This document shows, piece after piece, positions 44,701-54,187 of a stretch of DNA of 64,000 nt (positions within the stretch are counted from its first letter, which is position 1; every line of letters begins with the position of its first letter). The position numbers and the translations under genes were made by a program. The DNA lies in contig CAZQRW010000002.1 in the NCBI GenBank assembly GCA_964596115.1, positions 1 through 64,000 on the forward strand. Reading direction: 5' to 3'. The notes under the pieces were generated by a model. The model searched no databases. It had not been told where the DNA came from and was given only the letters and a program-made list of their open reading frames with translations. This stretch comes from CAZQRW01 sp964596115. GTDB taxonomy: Bacteria; Hydrothermota; UBA3072; B12-G15.

Positions 44701-46422
44701 ATGAAAGATATACTAAAAATGCTAAGCAGATTGAAAAAATATTGGGTGAGGGTGTTGGCAGGCATTATTATCCTGATTATAGTGGATGGCATACAAGTTT
44801 TTATTCCTCGAATTCTTAAGTATGCTATAGATGGTCTTGCCACTGGTCACTTTGTTAAGCCCCTTTCTTACTTTGCAATTCTTATTATCATCCTTGCATT
44901 CACTATTGCATTCTTCAGGTTCTGGTGGAGATACTTTGTCATTGGCACTTCAAGACTTGTAGAAAGGGAAATGAGAGATGGTTTCTTTTCCCACCTTATT
45001 TCAATGGACCCATTGTTTTTTGTAAAGAGAAAAATTGGCGATCTTATGGCACATGCGACAAATGACATCGACGCTATAAGAATGGCTATCGGTATGGGCT
45101 TAATTGCACTTACGGATGCTCTTTTCTTATCCTTTGCGTCTATTTTTATGATGACAAGAATAAATCTTAGCCTTACTCTTTATGCTCTTATACCTGCTCC
45201 ATTTCTCACTGTTATAACCTATTATTTTGGTGTAGTTATACATAGAAAATTTGAATATTCACAAGCAGGGTTTTCCTTGCTAACAGAAAAAGTAAGAGAG
45301 TTCGTTTCTGGAATAAAAATTATCAAGGGTTACAATCAGGAAACAGGCTCTGTCGAAAATTTTGATGAAACAAATAAGGAATACTATAATAGAATGATGA
45401 GCCTTATGAAATATTGGACAGCATTCGATCCTCTCCTATTCTTCTTTGCTTCCCTCTCATACGTTGCAGTTATCTGGTTCGGAGCATGGTACGTTATCTA
45501 TGGGAAAATAACACTTGGTGATCTCGTCGCTTTTGTAAATTATTTAGACCTTATGATCTGGCCTATGATAGCATTTGGATGGGTCGTAAACCTTTTCCAG
45601 AGAGGAAGTGCCTCATTCAACAGGGTGGAAAGGATAATGAAAGAACAACCCACAGTAATAGATATAGGCAAACCAACGCCAATAAAAGGAAAAATAGAAT
45701 TAAGAGATCTAATGTTTTCTTACAATGGTAAAAGGGTTCTAAATGGTATAAACGCTGTATTTAAAAATGGAAAAATTACTGCGATTGTTGGTCCCACAGG
45801 CGCAGGAAAATCCACAATTGTTGAACTTATAATGCGCTTTTATCCTGTAAATGGGATATATATTGATGATAAACCCGCTGAAGATGTTTCCCTTTCAGAA
45901 TTTAGAAAAAGAGTAGGTTATGTTCCCCAAGAAACATTTCTCTTTTCTGATACAATTGCAAATAATATTTCTCTGGGAAAACCATCTGCATCAAAGAAAG
46001 AAATTGTGGATGCTGCAAAGGTCGCAATGATCTACGATGAAATTATGGAATTACCCAATGGGTTTGAAGCTATGCTTGGTGAAAAAGGGGTTAATCTCTC
46101 TGGTGGTCAAAAACAGAGAATTGCTATTGCAAGAGCAATTATTCTCAATCCACAAATATTAATACTTGATGATGCACTTTCATCTGTTGATTCACACACA
46201 GAGAAAAAAATAATAGAAAACCTCAGTAATTTCCTGAAAGAAAGGAATTCCATTATTATAAGTCACAGAATTTCCGCAATAAAGGATGCCGATGAAATCC
46301 TTGTAATCGATGATGGTAGAATCGTTGAAAGGGGTATTCACAAAGAATTAATAACCAAAGAGGGTTTATATTACCTCTTATATAAAAGACAACAATTAGA
46401 GGAAAAACTGGATGCCACATAA
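44701..46422 (+). CDS. Heterodimeric ABC exporter, degenerate-site subunit (MdlA-like)
   Basis: 573 residues from ATG 44701; the apparent longer start at 44665 is the TTGACA box. Six transmembrane segments (1-300) then an ATP-binding domain: Walker A GPTGAGKSTIVE, Q-loop region YVPQETFLFSD, signature LSGGQKQRIAIARAI, Walker B ILILDDALSSVD and switch SHRIS. The catalytic Glu after Walker B is Asp, the mark of the degenerate site in heterodimeric exporters such as TM287/288. Overlaps its partner gene by 11 nt. Substrate (lipid, drug or peptide) unknown. Confidence 0.92.
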   Translation: MKDILKMLSRLKKYWVRVLAGIIILIIVDGIQVFIPRILKYAIDGLATGHFVKPLSYFAILIIILAFTIAFFRFWWRYFVIGTSRLVEREMRDGFFSHLISMDPLFFVKRKIGDLMAHATNDIDAIRMAIGMGLIALTDALFLSFASIFMMTRINLSLTLYALIPAPFLTVITYYFGVVIHRKFEYSQAGFSLLTEKVREFVSGIKIIKGYNQETGSVENFDETNKEYYNRMMSLMKYWTAFDPLLFFFASLSYVAVIWFGAWYVIYGKITLGDLVAFVNYLDLMIWPMIAFGWVVNLFQRGSASFNRVERIMKEQPTVIDIGKPTPIKGKIELRDLMFSYNGKRVLNGINAVFKNGKITAIVGPTGAGKSTIVELIMRFYPVNGIYIDDKPAEDVSLSEFRKRVGYVPQETFLFSDTIANNISLGKPSASKKEIVDAAKVAMIYDEIMELPNGFEAMLGEKGVNLSGGQKQRIAIARAIILNPQILILDDALSSVDSHTEKKIIENLSNFLKERNSIIISHRISAIKDADEILVIDDGRIVERGIHKELITKEGLYYLLYKRQQLEEKLDAT

Positions 46423-48451
46423 ATTCGTTCAGGAAGATGAAATAAGCGGAAAAAAATCTGTATTTGATATAAATATCTACAAATGGCTTTCTGGATACCT
46501 TAAGCCTTACTGGGTTCAGTTTTTCCTAAACCTTCTCGTTCTTTTAATTATCACAGGTATAAATCTTGCCCTTCCTTACATATTAAAAGTTGGAATTGAT
46601 AGGTATATAATGCCGTCTGCAAGAGAGATTGTAGGCAACTATAATAACCCCAAAATTCTAAAAACCGAAGATGGTAGAAATTTCATTATTATGAGTAGTA
46701 TTTCCTCAGGAAAGGTAGATGAGTTGAAAAAGAAAGGTATCTTTTCAAAAAAATCATACTATTACATACCTAAACCTAAAAGTATCCCAAAAGGACTCCA
46801 TTACTTGAAAGGAAAAGGATTTATACTAATTCCAGCAGTGGAGATGGGTAGGCTTTCATTAAAAGAACGAATCTCCCTACGTTCCTATCATATCCTGAAA
46901 ATCAGGCAACTCGCCTTTATTTTTATCTTTATTATCTTCATTAATCTATTTCTCACATATGCCCAGGAATATCATCTCCAGAAAATTGGTCAGAAAATAT
47001 CAATGTCAATAAGAAAGAACATTATAAAGAAATTTACCCGTTTACCTGTCTCTTTCTTTGAAAAGAACCCACTTGGCAGACTTGTAACAAGGGGTACAAA
47101 TGATGTAAATGCACTAAATGAGTTCTTTTCATCGGTAATCGTATACGTATTTAAGGATATTTTTATGATATTCGGTATACTATTCATTATGTATAGAATG
47201 AGCCTATTACTTTTTTACATCGTACTTGGAATATTTCCTATAATTATTGTAATCACTGTTGTCTTTAGATATAAAGTAAGACTCGCCTTTAGAAATTTAA
47301 GGAAGAGACTGGCAAAAATAAATGCATTCCTTTCAGAAAGTCTCACAGGTATAAAAGTAATTCAGGCTTTTGTACAAGAAAAAAGGACAAAGAAAAAATT
47401 TGAAGGTATCAATAAAGACTACTATGACTCTACTATAAGGGTATTAATTACGTTTGCCGTTTTCAGACCCATAATTGGGGCAATCAGGTCTATCGGACTT
47501 GCCGCATTACTTTATTTTGGCGGTAAGGGTATCCTCAGTGGTATCATAACTTTTGGTTCTCTTGTTGCCTTCATCAGCTATCTCAATGAATTGTTCCAAC
47601 CTATCCGTGAATTGGCAGAGAGGTTCAATGTAATGGAGTCAGCTATGGCTGCATCTGAAAGAATACATAAACTATTAAATGAAAAAGAAGAAATTTCTCC
47701 ACCTGTTTTTATAAAAACATCAATAAATGGGCACATAGATTTTCAAAATGTGTGGTTTGCTTACAATAAAGATGAGTATATTCTTAAGGATGTCTCATTT
47801 CATGTAGATAAAGGCGAAAGGTTAGGGATTGTAGGCTATACTGGATCAGGTAAGACGACACTCATTAAATTACTCACAAGATTCTATGACCCTGATAAAG
47901 GAGAAATATTAATAGATGGAATAAGTACAAAGAACTTTAACAGAGCATATTTGAGAAAACATATTGCGACAGTATATCAAGAACCATTTCTTTTCTCTGG
48001 AACAATCAAGAATAATATAACACTTTTTGACGATATACCTGAAGAGAAATTGAAAAGTGCAATAGAGGTTTCAAACCTCTCGAAGGTACTTAAAAAGAAA
48101 AAACAGGGTTTATTAGAAACAGTGGGTACTGGTGGAAGCGGACTATCCACAGGAGAAAAACAGCTTGTAACATTTGCAAGGGCCCTCGCCTTTGATACTC
48201 CAATCCTTGTATTGGATGAGGCAACTGCAAATATTGACCCAGAAACGGAATACCTCATCCAGGATGCCTTATTCAAGGTAATGGAGGGTAGGACGTCCAT
48301 TGTTATTGCCCACAGGCTTGCAACACTGAAAAAAATAGACAGAATCATCGTCCTACATAAAGGAAAAATTATTGAAGAGGGAACCCATGAGGATCTATTA
48401 AAAGTGGATGGCCTCTATGCATACCTTTTTAGGCTGCAGAAAATTGCATAA
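46412..48451 (+). CDS. Heterodimeric ABC exporter, catalytic subunit with large periplasmic insert (MdlB-like)
   Basis: 679 residues. Transmembrane segment 1 is at ~35-60; then about 97 residues (67-163, for example IPKPKSIPKGLHYLKGKGF) are inserted before segment 2, making a large periplasmic loop not seen in the partner. ATP-binding domain: Walker A GYTGSGKTTLIK, YQEPFLFSG, signature LSTGEKQLVTFARAL (G-to-T change in SGG), Walker B LVLDEATANID with the catalytic Glu, switch AHRLATL. Forms a complex with the preceding protein. The loop may bind substrate or an outer partner. Confidence 0.92.
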   Translation: MPHKFVQEDEISGKKSVFDINIYKWLSGYLKPYWVQFFLNLLVLLIITGINLALPYILKVGIDRYIMPSAREIVGNYNNPKILKTEDGRNFIIMSSISSGKVDELKKKGIFSKKSYYYIPKPKSIPKGLHYLKGKGFILIPAVEMGRLSLKERISLRSYHILKIRQLAFIFIFIIFINLFLTYAQEYHLQKIGQKISMSIRKNIIKKFTRLPVSFFEKNPLGRLVTRGTNDVNALNEFFSSVIVYVFKDIFMIFGILFIMYRMSLLLFYIVLGIFPIIIVITVVFRYKVRLAFRNLRKRLAKINAFLSESLTGIKVIQAFVQEKRTKKKFEGINKDYYDSTIRVLITFAVFRPIIGAIRSIGLAALLYFGGKGILSGIITFGSLVAFISYLNELFQPIRELAERFNVMESAMAASERIHKLLNEKEEISPPVFIKTSINGHIDFQNVWFAYNKDEYILKDVSFHVDKGERLGIVGYTGSGKTTLIKLLTRFYDPDKGEILIDGISTKNFNRAYLRKHIATVYQEPFLFSGTIKNNITLFDDIPEEKLKSAIEVSNLSKVLKKKKQGLLETVGTGGSGLSTGEKQLVTFARALAFDTPILVLDEATANIDPETEYLIQDALFKVMEGRTSIVIAHRLATLKKIDRIIVLHKGKIIEEGTHEDLLKVDGLYAYLFRLQKIA

Positions 48452-48537
48452 ACACATATTTTAGAGAAGCTATCAGGAATCTGTACAATTGTATATTAAA
48501 AGGGTATTACCATCTTTCTCTTTGATATTAGAAAGGA

Positions 48538-49104
48538 TTAGTCGTCTGTAATTATAACCTTCTTTTCTTCTTTGTTTTTTCCTTTAGACCTATCGGTAAT
48601 TATTATATCATTTTCTGAATCTTCCCCTTCTCTACCAAGATTATCAGGGGTTATAATACCACTCTTCTCCGTTTTTTCCACCTTCTTTGGGAGAAATGGG
48701 TATAACAGTTTCCAAATCTTTGGGTTCTCTGCATAAGGAGTATTTAGGGCAGTTTTAATGAACAAACCCTGGAAAAAGGGAATCTTTTCAGGAGGTATTC
48801 TCTTTGAGAGTAGAAGGATAGTTATACTTACCAGAGTGCTTTCTTCACTATTTTTATGACTCTCAATATATTTGCCGAGTTTTTCGACAATTAAACTGTA
48901 AAGCACTGGTATAAGGCCCCTTTTCACTCCTTCAAAAACAAACTCTTCAAGGGATGGCTCTACAGAGGAGTTAATAATTTCATCAAGATACTCTTCAACA
49001 TTTTTTACCTTCAATTTTAATTTAACGAAATCATGCGTCCATGGTAAAAAAAATGTTGCCATTATCAATTCTTCATTACTGGGTGTTCTTTCTTCTTTTC
49101 CCAT
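48538..49104 (-). CDS. Hypothetical acidic-tailed protein
   Basis: 188 residues, unrecognised. Helical body with no membrane segment (ATFFLPWTHDFVKLKLKVKN, GLIPVLYSLIVEKLGKYIES) and a charged, probably disordered tail from about 145 (EDSENDIIITDRSKGKNKEE then KKVIITDD). A promoter lies directly before the ATG with no ribosome site. Convergent with the ABC exporter pair (86-bp gap containing TACAATTGTA but no terminator). No function proposed. Confidence 0.7.
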   Translation of the reverse strand: MGKEERTPSNEELIMATFFLPWTHDFVKLKLKVKNVEEYLDEIINSSVEPSLEEFVFEGVKRGLIPVLYSLIVEKLGKYIESHKNSEESTLVSITILLLSKRIPPEKIPFFQGLFIKTALNTPYAENPKIWKLLYPFLPKKVEKTEKSGIITPDNLGREGEDSENDIIITDRSKGKNKEEKKVIITDD

Positions 49105-49110
49105 AAAATA

Positions 49111-49138
49111 TGAATAAGCAAAATATAAAAAAAGTCAA
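49111..49138 (-). promoter_or_regulatory. Promoter of the hypothetical gene, likely leaderless
   Basis: Minus strand TTGACT (49133-49138), 16-nt spacer, TATTCA (49111-49116), 6 nt before ATG 49104. Confidence 0.55.
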
Positions 49139-49157
49139 GGAATCAAATTATAAGAGA

Positions 49158-49376
49158 TTATTTAACAAAAATTTTTGCTGCAATACCCCTTCCAATTGCA
49201 AGCCTTGCCCCCATCACCTCAATAATAAGTGCACCTCTGCCAGGATTGGAAACCATAGTAATTTCTGTGCCCGGTGTTATACCAATTTCAAGGAGTTTTT
49301 TTCTAAAATTTATACCTCCGCTGAGGGACAAAACAACACCTATTTCTCCAGGTCTCAGGGAAAGAAGACTTTTCAT
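49158..49376 (-). CDS. FeoA-domain protein
   Basis: 72 residues. SH3-like FeoA pattern: SLRPGEIGVVLSLSGG, RKKLLEIGITPGTEITMV, PGRGALIIEVMGARLAIGRG. FeoA modulates the FeoB ferrous iron transporter, but no FeoB lies next to it, and stand-alone FeoA-domain proteins exist with unknown roles. It follows the BY-kinase gene by 66 nt on the same strand. Confidence 0.88.
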   Translation of the reverse strand: MKSLLSLRPGEIGVVLSLSGGINFRKKLLEIGITPGTEITMVSNPGRGALIIEVMGARLAIGRGIAAKIFVK

Positions 49377-49442
49377 CCCTTTAAATTAGAATTTATAATG
49401 TTCGTATTGATTAACTTACTCAGATAAAAACAAATCGTCGTA

Positions 49443-51524
49443 TTAATAATAGTATCTATAATGATAATATCCATACTCTTTCCTAACATTTACCTTATTC
49501 ATTACAAAACCGGATGCTTGAATATTAAGATTCTTTAAAACGGTTTTTAACCTCTCAAGGGATTGTCTTCTTGTTTCACCATAGGCGGTAACAAAAAGGA
49601 GACCATCCACTATTTTTGAAAGAACAGTTGCATCAGACACACTTAAAAAAGGTGGTGAATCAAGGATAATAATATCATACTTCTGTTTCCAGCTTTCTAA
49701 CAATTTCTCCATTTTTTTTGAATCGAGTAGCTCAGCAGGATTCGGTGGAAGTGTCCCAGCAGTTATAACATCAACACCATCAATATTATGAATGATATCT
49801 TTTATAGAATTCCCTGTAATTATATCAGAAAGCCCTGGAGAAAGTTCTACATTAAAGAAGTTATGAATTGCAGGTTTTCTCATATCTGAGTCGACTAACA
49901 ACACCTTCTTATTAGCAAAATAAAATGAATATGCAAGATTAACTGAAACCATACTTTTACCTTCTCCCTCGCCTGGGCTGGTGATAAGGATTGTTTTTAA
50001 AGGCTTATCAGCACTTGAAAGGGTCAAATTTGTCCGTAGCATTCTAAATGATTCCGTTTCTGTAGAATTTGGTTGCTCTTTAAAAAGAAGAAGACATTTC
50101 CTGGTTGATTTACCATTTATTTTGGGAATTATAGCAAGTCCAGGAATGCCAAGAATTCTTGAAGCCTCATCCTCCGATTTTACACTCATATCCAAATAAT
50201 CTATAAATATTGTCATACCTATACCAAGCAAAATACCAAGAAAAAGGAAAATTATTACATTCCTCATTTTTACACTCTTAAGTGGAATATTTGAAAATGC
50301 AGCCCTATCAAGAATTGTAACATCGCCAATTTCGCTTGCCTCAGAAATCCGCGCTTCTTCAGATTTTTCGAGGAGCATCATATATATTTTTTTATTCGCG
50401 TCTCTCTCCCTCTCCAATCTTGCAAGTTTCACCTCCTGGTCAGGCACAGCCTCCATTTTTCTCTCGTACTCCTGGACAATTCTCTTATAGGCATTTTCCT
50501 TCGCCCTCGCAACCATCACTTCAACCTTCAATTCAAGGGATCTCGAAAACAGGGTTTGAATCTCGGGAAAATCTGCCATTGAACCTGAAGAAAGCAGTTC
50601 AGAAAGCTTCTGTCTTAGCTCATTTGCTGTTCTTTTTATATCACCTTCTAAATCAGTGATCCTACTATCTTTTTTGTCAACACCCTGAATGATTAAATCG
50701 GCTTTTTTATTTTCTAGATATGTAAGTCTATCCCACAAATTCTGTACCTGTGGAGCATCTGATCTTGTTTCAAATATTCTTTTTTGTTCATCATCAAGCC
50801 TAGAAACAGTCTCGGAAAGCCTCTTCTCAAGTACATTCCTATCTACCGTTGCCTCCCTATACTTAGCCTCAAAATCTGTTGTTTTATCTATTAAGGCATC
50901 TGTCTCCTGTGATGTACCAAGAATAAGGTGTTTTTTCTTATAATTCTTTAATGCTTCTTCAGATTTTCTTAAAGCCTCTTTCATAACACTTAGTTGTTCT
51001 TCTGCAAAATTCCTTAACTTCCTCGACTGGCGTTTTTTACTATCAATATCAAATCGCTGATATGCCTCAGCTATCTTATTGGGGAAATAGTAGCTTCTAT
51101 ATGGGTTTCTCTCGGTTGCAACGATTTTAATTATATTAGAATTCCTTATGGGCTCTATCGTTATGTTGTTTGATTTTATATCTCCGATAAGTCTATCCAT
51201 AACCTCTTTTTTATTTGAGAATTTTGCCTTCTCAAGCTCATCTGCTGTAAAACTTTCAGCAACCATTGACATAATTCTATTACTCTTAAGGAGTAATGTA
51301 TGATCGGTAACTTCACTTCCTATTTTACCGGTATACATAGGTTCAAAGAAGGATACATTTTGCTGCCTGATCAAGATAGAAGCGGAATTCCTATAGAGAG
51401 GAGGCGATTTAAAATAATATATAAGGGAAAAAATAACGGTTATTCCCAAGATAGAGTATAGTATCCAGCTTCTTCTTTTAATAATAAGTATATACTGTTC
51501 TATTCCAATTTCGTCATCCTGCAT
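49443..51524 (-). CDS. Wzc-type polysaccharide co-polymerase and tyrosine autokinase
   Basis: 693 residues. Wzz domain with first membrane segment (RSWILYSILGITVIFSLIYY near 15-35), coiled coil ~150-380 (for example EEQLSVMKEALRKSEEALKN), second membrane segment near 420, then BY-kinase: Walker A TSPGEGEGKSMVSVNLAYSF, Walker A' KVLLVDSDMRKP, Walker B YDIIILDSPPFLSVSD, and a C-terminal tyrosine cluster (YGYYHYRYYY) for autophosphorylation. Controls chain length and export of capsule/EPS. No Wza or EPS genes are adjacent. Confidence 0.95.
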   Translation of the reverse strand: MQDDEIGIEQYILIIKRRSWILYSILGITVIFSLIYYFKSPPLYRNSASILIRQQNVSFFEPMYTGKIGSEVTDHTLLLKSNRIMSMVAESFTADELEKAKFSNKKEVMDRLIGDIKSNNITIEPIRNSNIIKIVATERNPYRSYYFPNKIAEAYQRFDIDSKKRQSRKLRNFAEEQLSVMKEALRKSEEALKNYKKKHLILGTSQETDALIDKTTDFEAKYREATVDRNVLEKRLSETVSRLDDEQKRIFETRSDAPQVQNLWDRLTYLENKKADLIIQGVDKKDSRITDLEGDIKRTANELRQKLSELLSSGSMADFPEIQTLFSRSLELKVEVMVARAKENAYKRIVQEYERKMEAVPDQEVKLARLERERDANKKIYMMLLEKSEEARISEASEIGDVTILDRAAFSNIPLKSVKMRNVIIFLFLGILLGIGMTIFIDYLDMSVKSEDEASRILGIPGLAIIPKINGKSTRKCLLLFKEQPNSTETESFRMLRTNLTLSSADKPLKTILITSPGEGEGKSMVSVNLAYSFYFANKKVLLVDSDMRKPAIHNFFNVELSPGLSDIITGNSIKDIIHNIDGVDVITAGTLPPNPAELLDSKKMEKLLESWKQKYDIIILDSPPFLSVSDATVLSKIVDGLLFVTAYGETRRQSLERLKTVLKNLNIQASGFVMNKVNVRKEYGYYHYRYYY

Positions 51525-51530
51525 AAAAAC

Positions 51531-51558
51531 ATATTATTCACTTTACAAAAAAAGTCAA
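51531..51558 (-). promoter_or_regulatory. BY-kinase gene promoter, likely leaderless
   Basis: Minus strand TTGACT (51553-51558), 16-nt spacer, TAATAT (51531-51536), 6 nt before ATG 51524; no ribosome site. Confidence 0.6.
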
Positions 51559-51608
51559 TATAAAAAGAAATTTCAAATTAATTAAATACATTAGTGTCAA
51601 AATTTTAC

Positions 51609-51636
51609 TTGAAATATATTCTTTTGTTTGTAAAAT
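51609..51636 (+). promoter_or_regulatory. Promoter of the RnfC/PduS-like operon
   Basis: TTGAAA (51609-51614), 16-nt spacer, TAAAAT (51631-51636); an AAAGG lies before ATG 51680. Divergent from the BY-kinase promoter. Confidence 0.5.
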
Positions 51637-51679
51637 ACCCATATGTTTCTATGTACCATTGGGGTTAAAGGATTGCACA

Positions 51680-52993
51680 ATGACAGACTTGGTTAAACTC
51701 ACACGAGAGGCTGGTATTGTTGGAGCAGGTGGAGCTGGTTTCCCCACATATGTTAAGATAAATTCCTATGTAGACACGTTTATTGCAAATTGCGCAGAGT
51801 GCGAACCCCTTCTTTATAAAGACAAAGAAATAATAAAAAATTTCACCCATAAGGTTATGGGGGCAATACAGAACGTCCTTGATGCAACAGGTGCGAAAAA
51901 AGGCTTTATCGCTGTAAAGAAAAAATATTCTAATTTGTTCTTTAAAATAAAGGGCGCAATAAATGACGAAAGAATAAGTATTTACGGCCTTGATGATTAC
52001 TATCCTGCAGGGGATGAGGTAGAACTTGTCTATGAAATAACAGGAAAGGTAATAAATGAAGGGGATATTCCTCTTTCAGTTGGGGTACTTGTTCATAATA
52101 TAGAAACATTATACAATATTTCATTGGCTTTAGAAGGGAAACCAGTAATTAAAAAGTTTTTAACAATCAATGGATGTATCAAGGAACCCTTTACGGCATC
52201 CTTCTCTATTGGAACACCAATTTACCAAATTGTTAAATCCGCCCAACCATCTACTCAGCACTTCTCCATCATCGAAGGAGGTCCGATGATGGGTAGCATT
52301 GTAGAAGATGAAAGGGAACCTGTAAAAAAAACAACTTCTGGTATTATCGTTCTTCCAGAAGATCACCCTCTAATAAAAAAGAAAAAAATAACAACGGGCC
52401 AAATTGAAAAAATAGTACAATACTGTACCAATTGCACGAGATGTACCGATCTTTGCCCAAGACATCTTTTGGGTCAACATATTGAACCTCATAAGATAAT
52501 GAGAAATGTAGGTTATAGGATTGAGGATAGGGCAATAATGGTAGAGGCATACAACTGCTGTCAATGTGCAATTTGTGAAAATTTTGCCTGCCCTGTGGAA
52601 CTACCACCTATGTCTTTAATAAAGGAGATTGTAGAATTTCTTAAAAATAAGGGGATCCCACCTAAAATCTCTATTCCTGGGCAGGTAGATGTAGAAAAAG
52701 AAGGAAGAAGGATTCCTTTTTCAAGGCTAGTCCAGAGGCTTGGTATTGAGCAATATAACCTCTCGGCTTCACTCAGAAAAGTAGAACTCAATACGGATGA
52801 GTATACAATTCTTCTAAAACAGCACATTGGAGTACCCGCTTCGCCCATCGTAGAGAAAGGTGAAAAGGTGAAAAGAGGTCAAAAAATCGGTGACGTGCCT
52901 GAGACTGAGATGGGTGTCCCCATACATTCTCCAATAAATGGAACTATCAACTTTGTGGACGACAAAAAAATCATAGTCAGGAGAGGGGATTGA
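51680..52993 (+). CDS. RnfC/PduS-like iron-sulfur flavoprotein
   Basis: 437 residues. MTDLVKLTREAGIVGAGGAG, then FPTYVKI, is the NADH/FMN-binding glycine-rich start of RnfC/NqrA/PduS proteins. ANCAECEPLL follows; DDYYPAGDEVELVYEITGKV and GVLVHNIETLYNI (SLBB region) are typical. Two 4Fe-4S sites: CTNCTRCTDLCP and CCQCAICENFACP. The C-terminal part (GVPASPIVEKGEKVKRGQKI, PIHSPINGTI) is the barrel-sandwich domain. Architecture matches PduS, a corrin reductase in microcompartments, but no microcompartment or other Rnf genes are here. Function in this operon is unknown. Confidence 0.88.
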   Translation: MTDLVKLTREAGIVGAGGAGFPTYVKINSYVDTFIANCAECEPLLYKDKEIIKNFTHKVMGAIQNVLDATGAKKGFIAVKKKYSNLFFKIKGAINDERISIYGLDDYYPAGDEVELVYEITGKVINEGDIPLSVGVLVHNIETLYNISLALEGKPVIKKFLTINGCIKEPFTASFSIGTPIYQIVKSAQPSTQHFSIIEGGPMMGSIVEDEREPVKKTTSGIIVLPEDHPLIKKKKITTGQIEKIVQYCTNCTRCTDLCPRHLLGQHIEPHKIMRNVGYRIEDRAIMVEAYNCCQCAICENFACPVELPPMSLIKEIVEFLKNKGIPPKISIPGQVDVEKEGRRIPFSRLVQRLGIEQYNLSASLRKVELNTDEYTILLKQHIGVPASPIVEKGEKVKRGQKIGDVPETEMGVPIHSPINGTINFVDDKKIIVRRGD

Positions 52994-53160
52994 AGGGTTG
53001 GTTAGATTCGATGGTCAGGCCTGAAGGTGCAAGATTTGTTTTAAATCGTTTGAGGGCAAAGAAAAAATTAGTCATTGTTGAGGGTGATAATCGTATACTA
53101 ACATTTAGAAAAATGTTGAAAGCTGTAAAATTTCTAAAAAGGGATTCCCCCCATGGGTAA
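52990..53160 (+). CDS. Small basic protein (56 residues), unknown
   Basis: TTG at 52990 overlaps the preceding stop as TTGA and lies 6 nt after AGGAG (52979-52983); the stop TAA at 53158 overlaps the next gene by 8 nt. The product is very basic (for example RFVLNRLRAKKKLVIVEGDN and ILTFRKMLKAVKFLKRDSP), with no membrane segment. It was too short to be found easily but fills an otherwise unused 160 nt between two coupled genes with matching signals, so I think it is real. No family recognised. Confidence 0.6.
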   Translation: MKGWLDSMVRPEGARFVLNRLRAKKKLVIVEGDNRILTFRKMLKAVKFLKRDSPHG

Positions 53161-54187
53161 ACTCAGTAATAATGTTAAAAGAGGAGTAAGGTTATTTTTA
53201 ATCATATTAATCATCACTATTACATTACTACTTGTTTTCACGGTATCAAGACAAACCTGGGGTGCAATAAAAAAGATGAGCTTTGTATATCTTATTATTG
53301 CCCTTGTACTGTGGTTTTTATATGTACTCTTTGATGGTATAAGACTCCAGATAATAATTCACGGCATAACAGGAAGATGGATAAATCTTGTGACATCCCT
53401 TGAGGTCATTCTTACCGGTTCATTTATGGCAGCAGTAACACCCTTCCAGACTGGCGGGCTTCCTGTACAGCTCTATATTCTATACAAAAATAAAATTTCT
53501 CTTGGAAAAGGAACCCTGGCTCTCTTTTTAAGAGGAATTTTTTATGCACTTTTTATCATAACTCTAATTCCTTTTTTGATACCCCTATACAGATCACAGG
53601 TTGAACAAGGTTCAATGAAACTCTTGCTAACATATAGTATTATTATATACAGTGTAATTATTATTGGATTTTTTGTCATTATATTAAAACCAAGAATTAT
53701 TAAAAGGGGCCTCCTCAAAATATTCTACAGAAGAAAAAAGAAAACAAGGGTTGTAAGATTTATAGGAAAAACATTTAGTGAAATTGAAGAGATGCGTAAG
53801 GAATTCTGGAGATTTACATCAAAGAAAGGGCTTCATTCCCTGGGGGCTTATATATTCACTTTTCTTAGTTCCATACCATACTATTCTATTGCACCTCTAA
53901 TCCTCTACGGTCTTGGGATAAAAGTTCATTTCTTTTCAGTATTTTTCTTACAGGTATTTTTAATTCTTTTCACATTCTTTTTCCCTACTCCTGGTGGTAC
54001 TGGAGCAGTAGAAGGTGGTTTTGCAGCGTTATTTGCTACTGTTGCACCGAGATACATACTCGGTGTGTATACACTGATCTGGAGATTTTTTACATCATAT
54101 ATAACTGCAATAATAGGAGGATTCTTTACTTTGAAGATTCTCAAATTAGGAGAAATCGATTTTGAACGAGAGGAAAAAAATAAATAA
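53153..54187 (+). CDS. LPG-synthase-TM/UPF0104 family membrane protein (copy 1)
   Basis: 344 residues, eight or so membrane segments. Family motif FFPTPGGTGAVEGGFAALFA near residue 278, and the N-terminal TPFQTGGLPVQLYILYKNKI. These are the transmembrane parts of MprF/AglD/YbhN-like proteins, thought to flip or help move lipids or lipid-linked precursors. No aminoacyl-transferase domain. Followed at once by a paralogue (26-nt overlap). Confidence 0.88.
   Translation: MGKLSNNVKRGVRLFLIILIITITLLLVFTVSRQTWGAIKKMSFVYLIIALVLWFLYVLFDGIRLQIIIHGITGRWINLVTSLEVILTGSFMAAVTPFQTGGLPVQLYILYKNKISLGKGTLALFLRGIFYALFIITLIPFLIPLYRSQVEQGSMKLLLTYSIIIYSVIIIGFFVIILKPRIIKRGLLKIFYRRKKKTRVVRFIGKTFSEIEEMRKEFWRFTSKKGLHSLGAYIFTFLSSIPYYSIAPLILYGLGIKVHFFSVFFLQVFLILFTFFFPTPGGTGAVEGGFAALFATVAPRYILGVYTLIWRFFTSYITAIIGGFFTLKILKLGEIDFEREEKNK

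Noticed and set aside
48452..48537. Bidirectional terminator between the ABC exporter and the hypothetical gene
   Set aside because: Only a short TACAATTGTA palindrome; no GC stem or T-tract.
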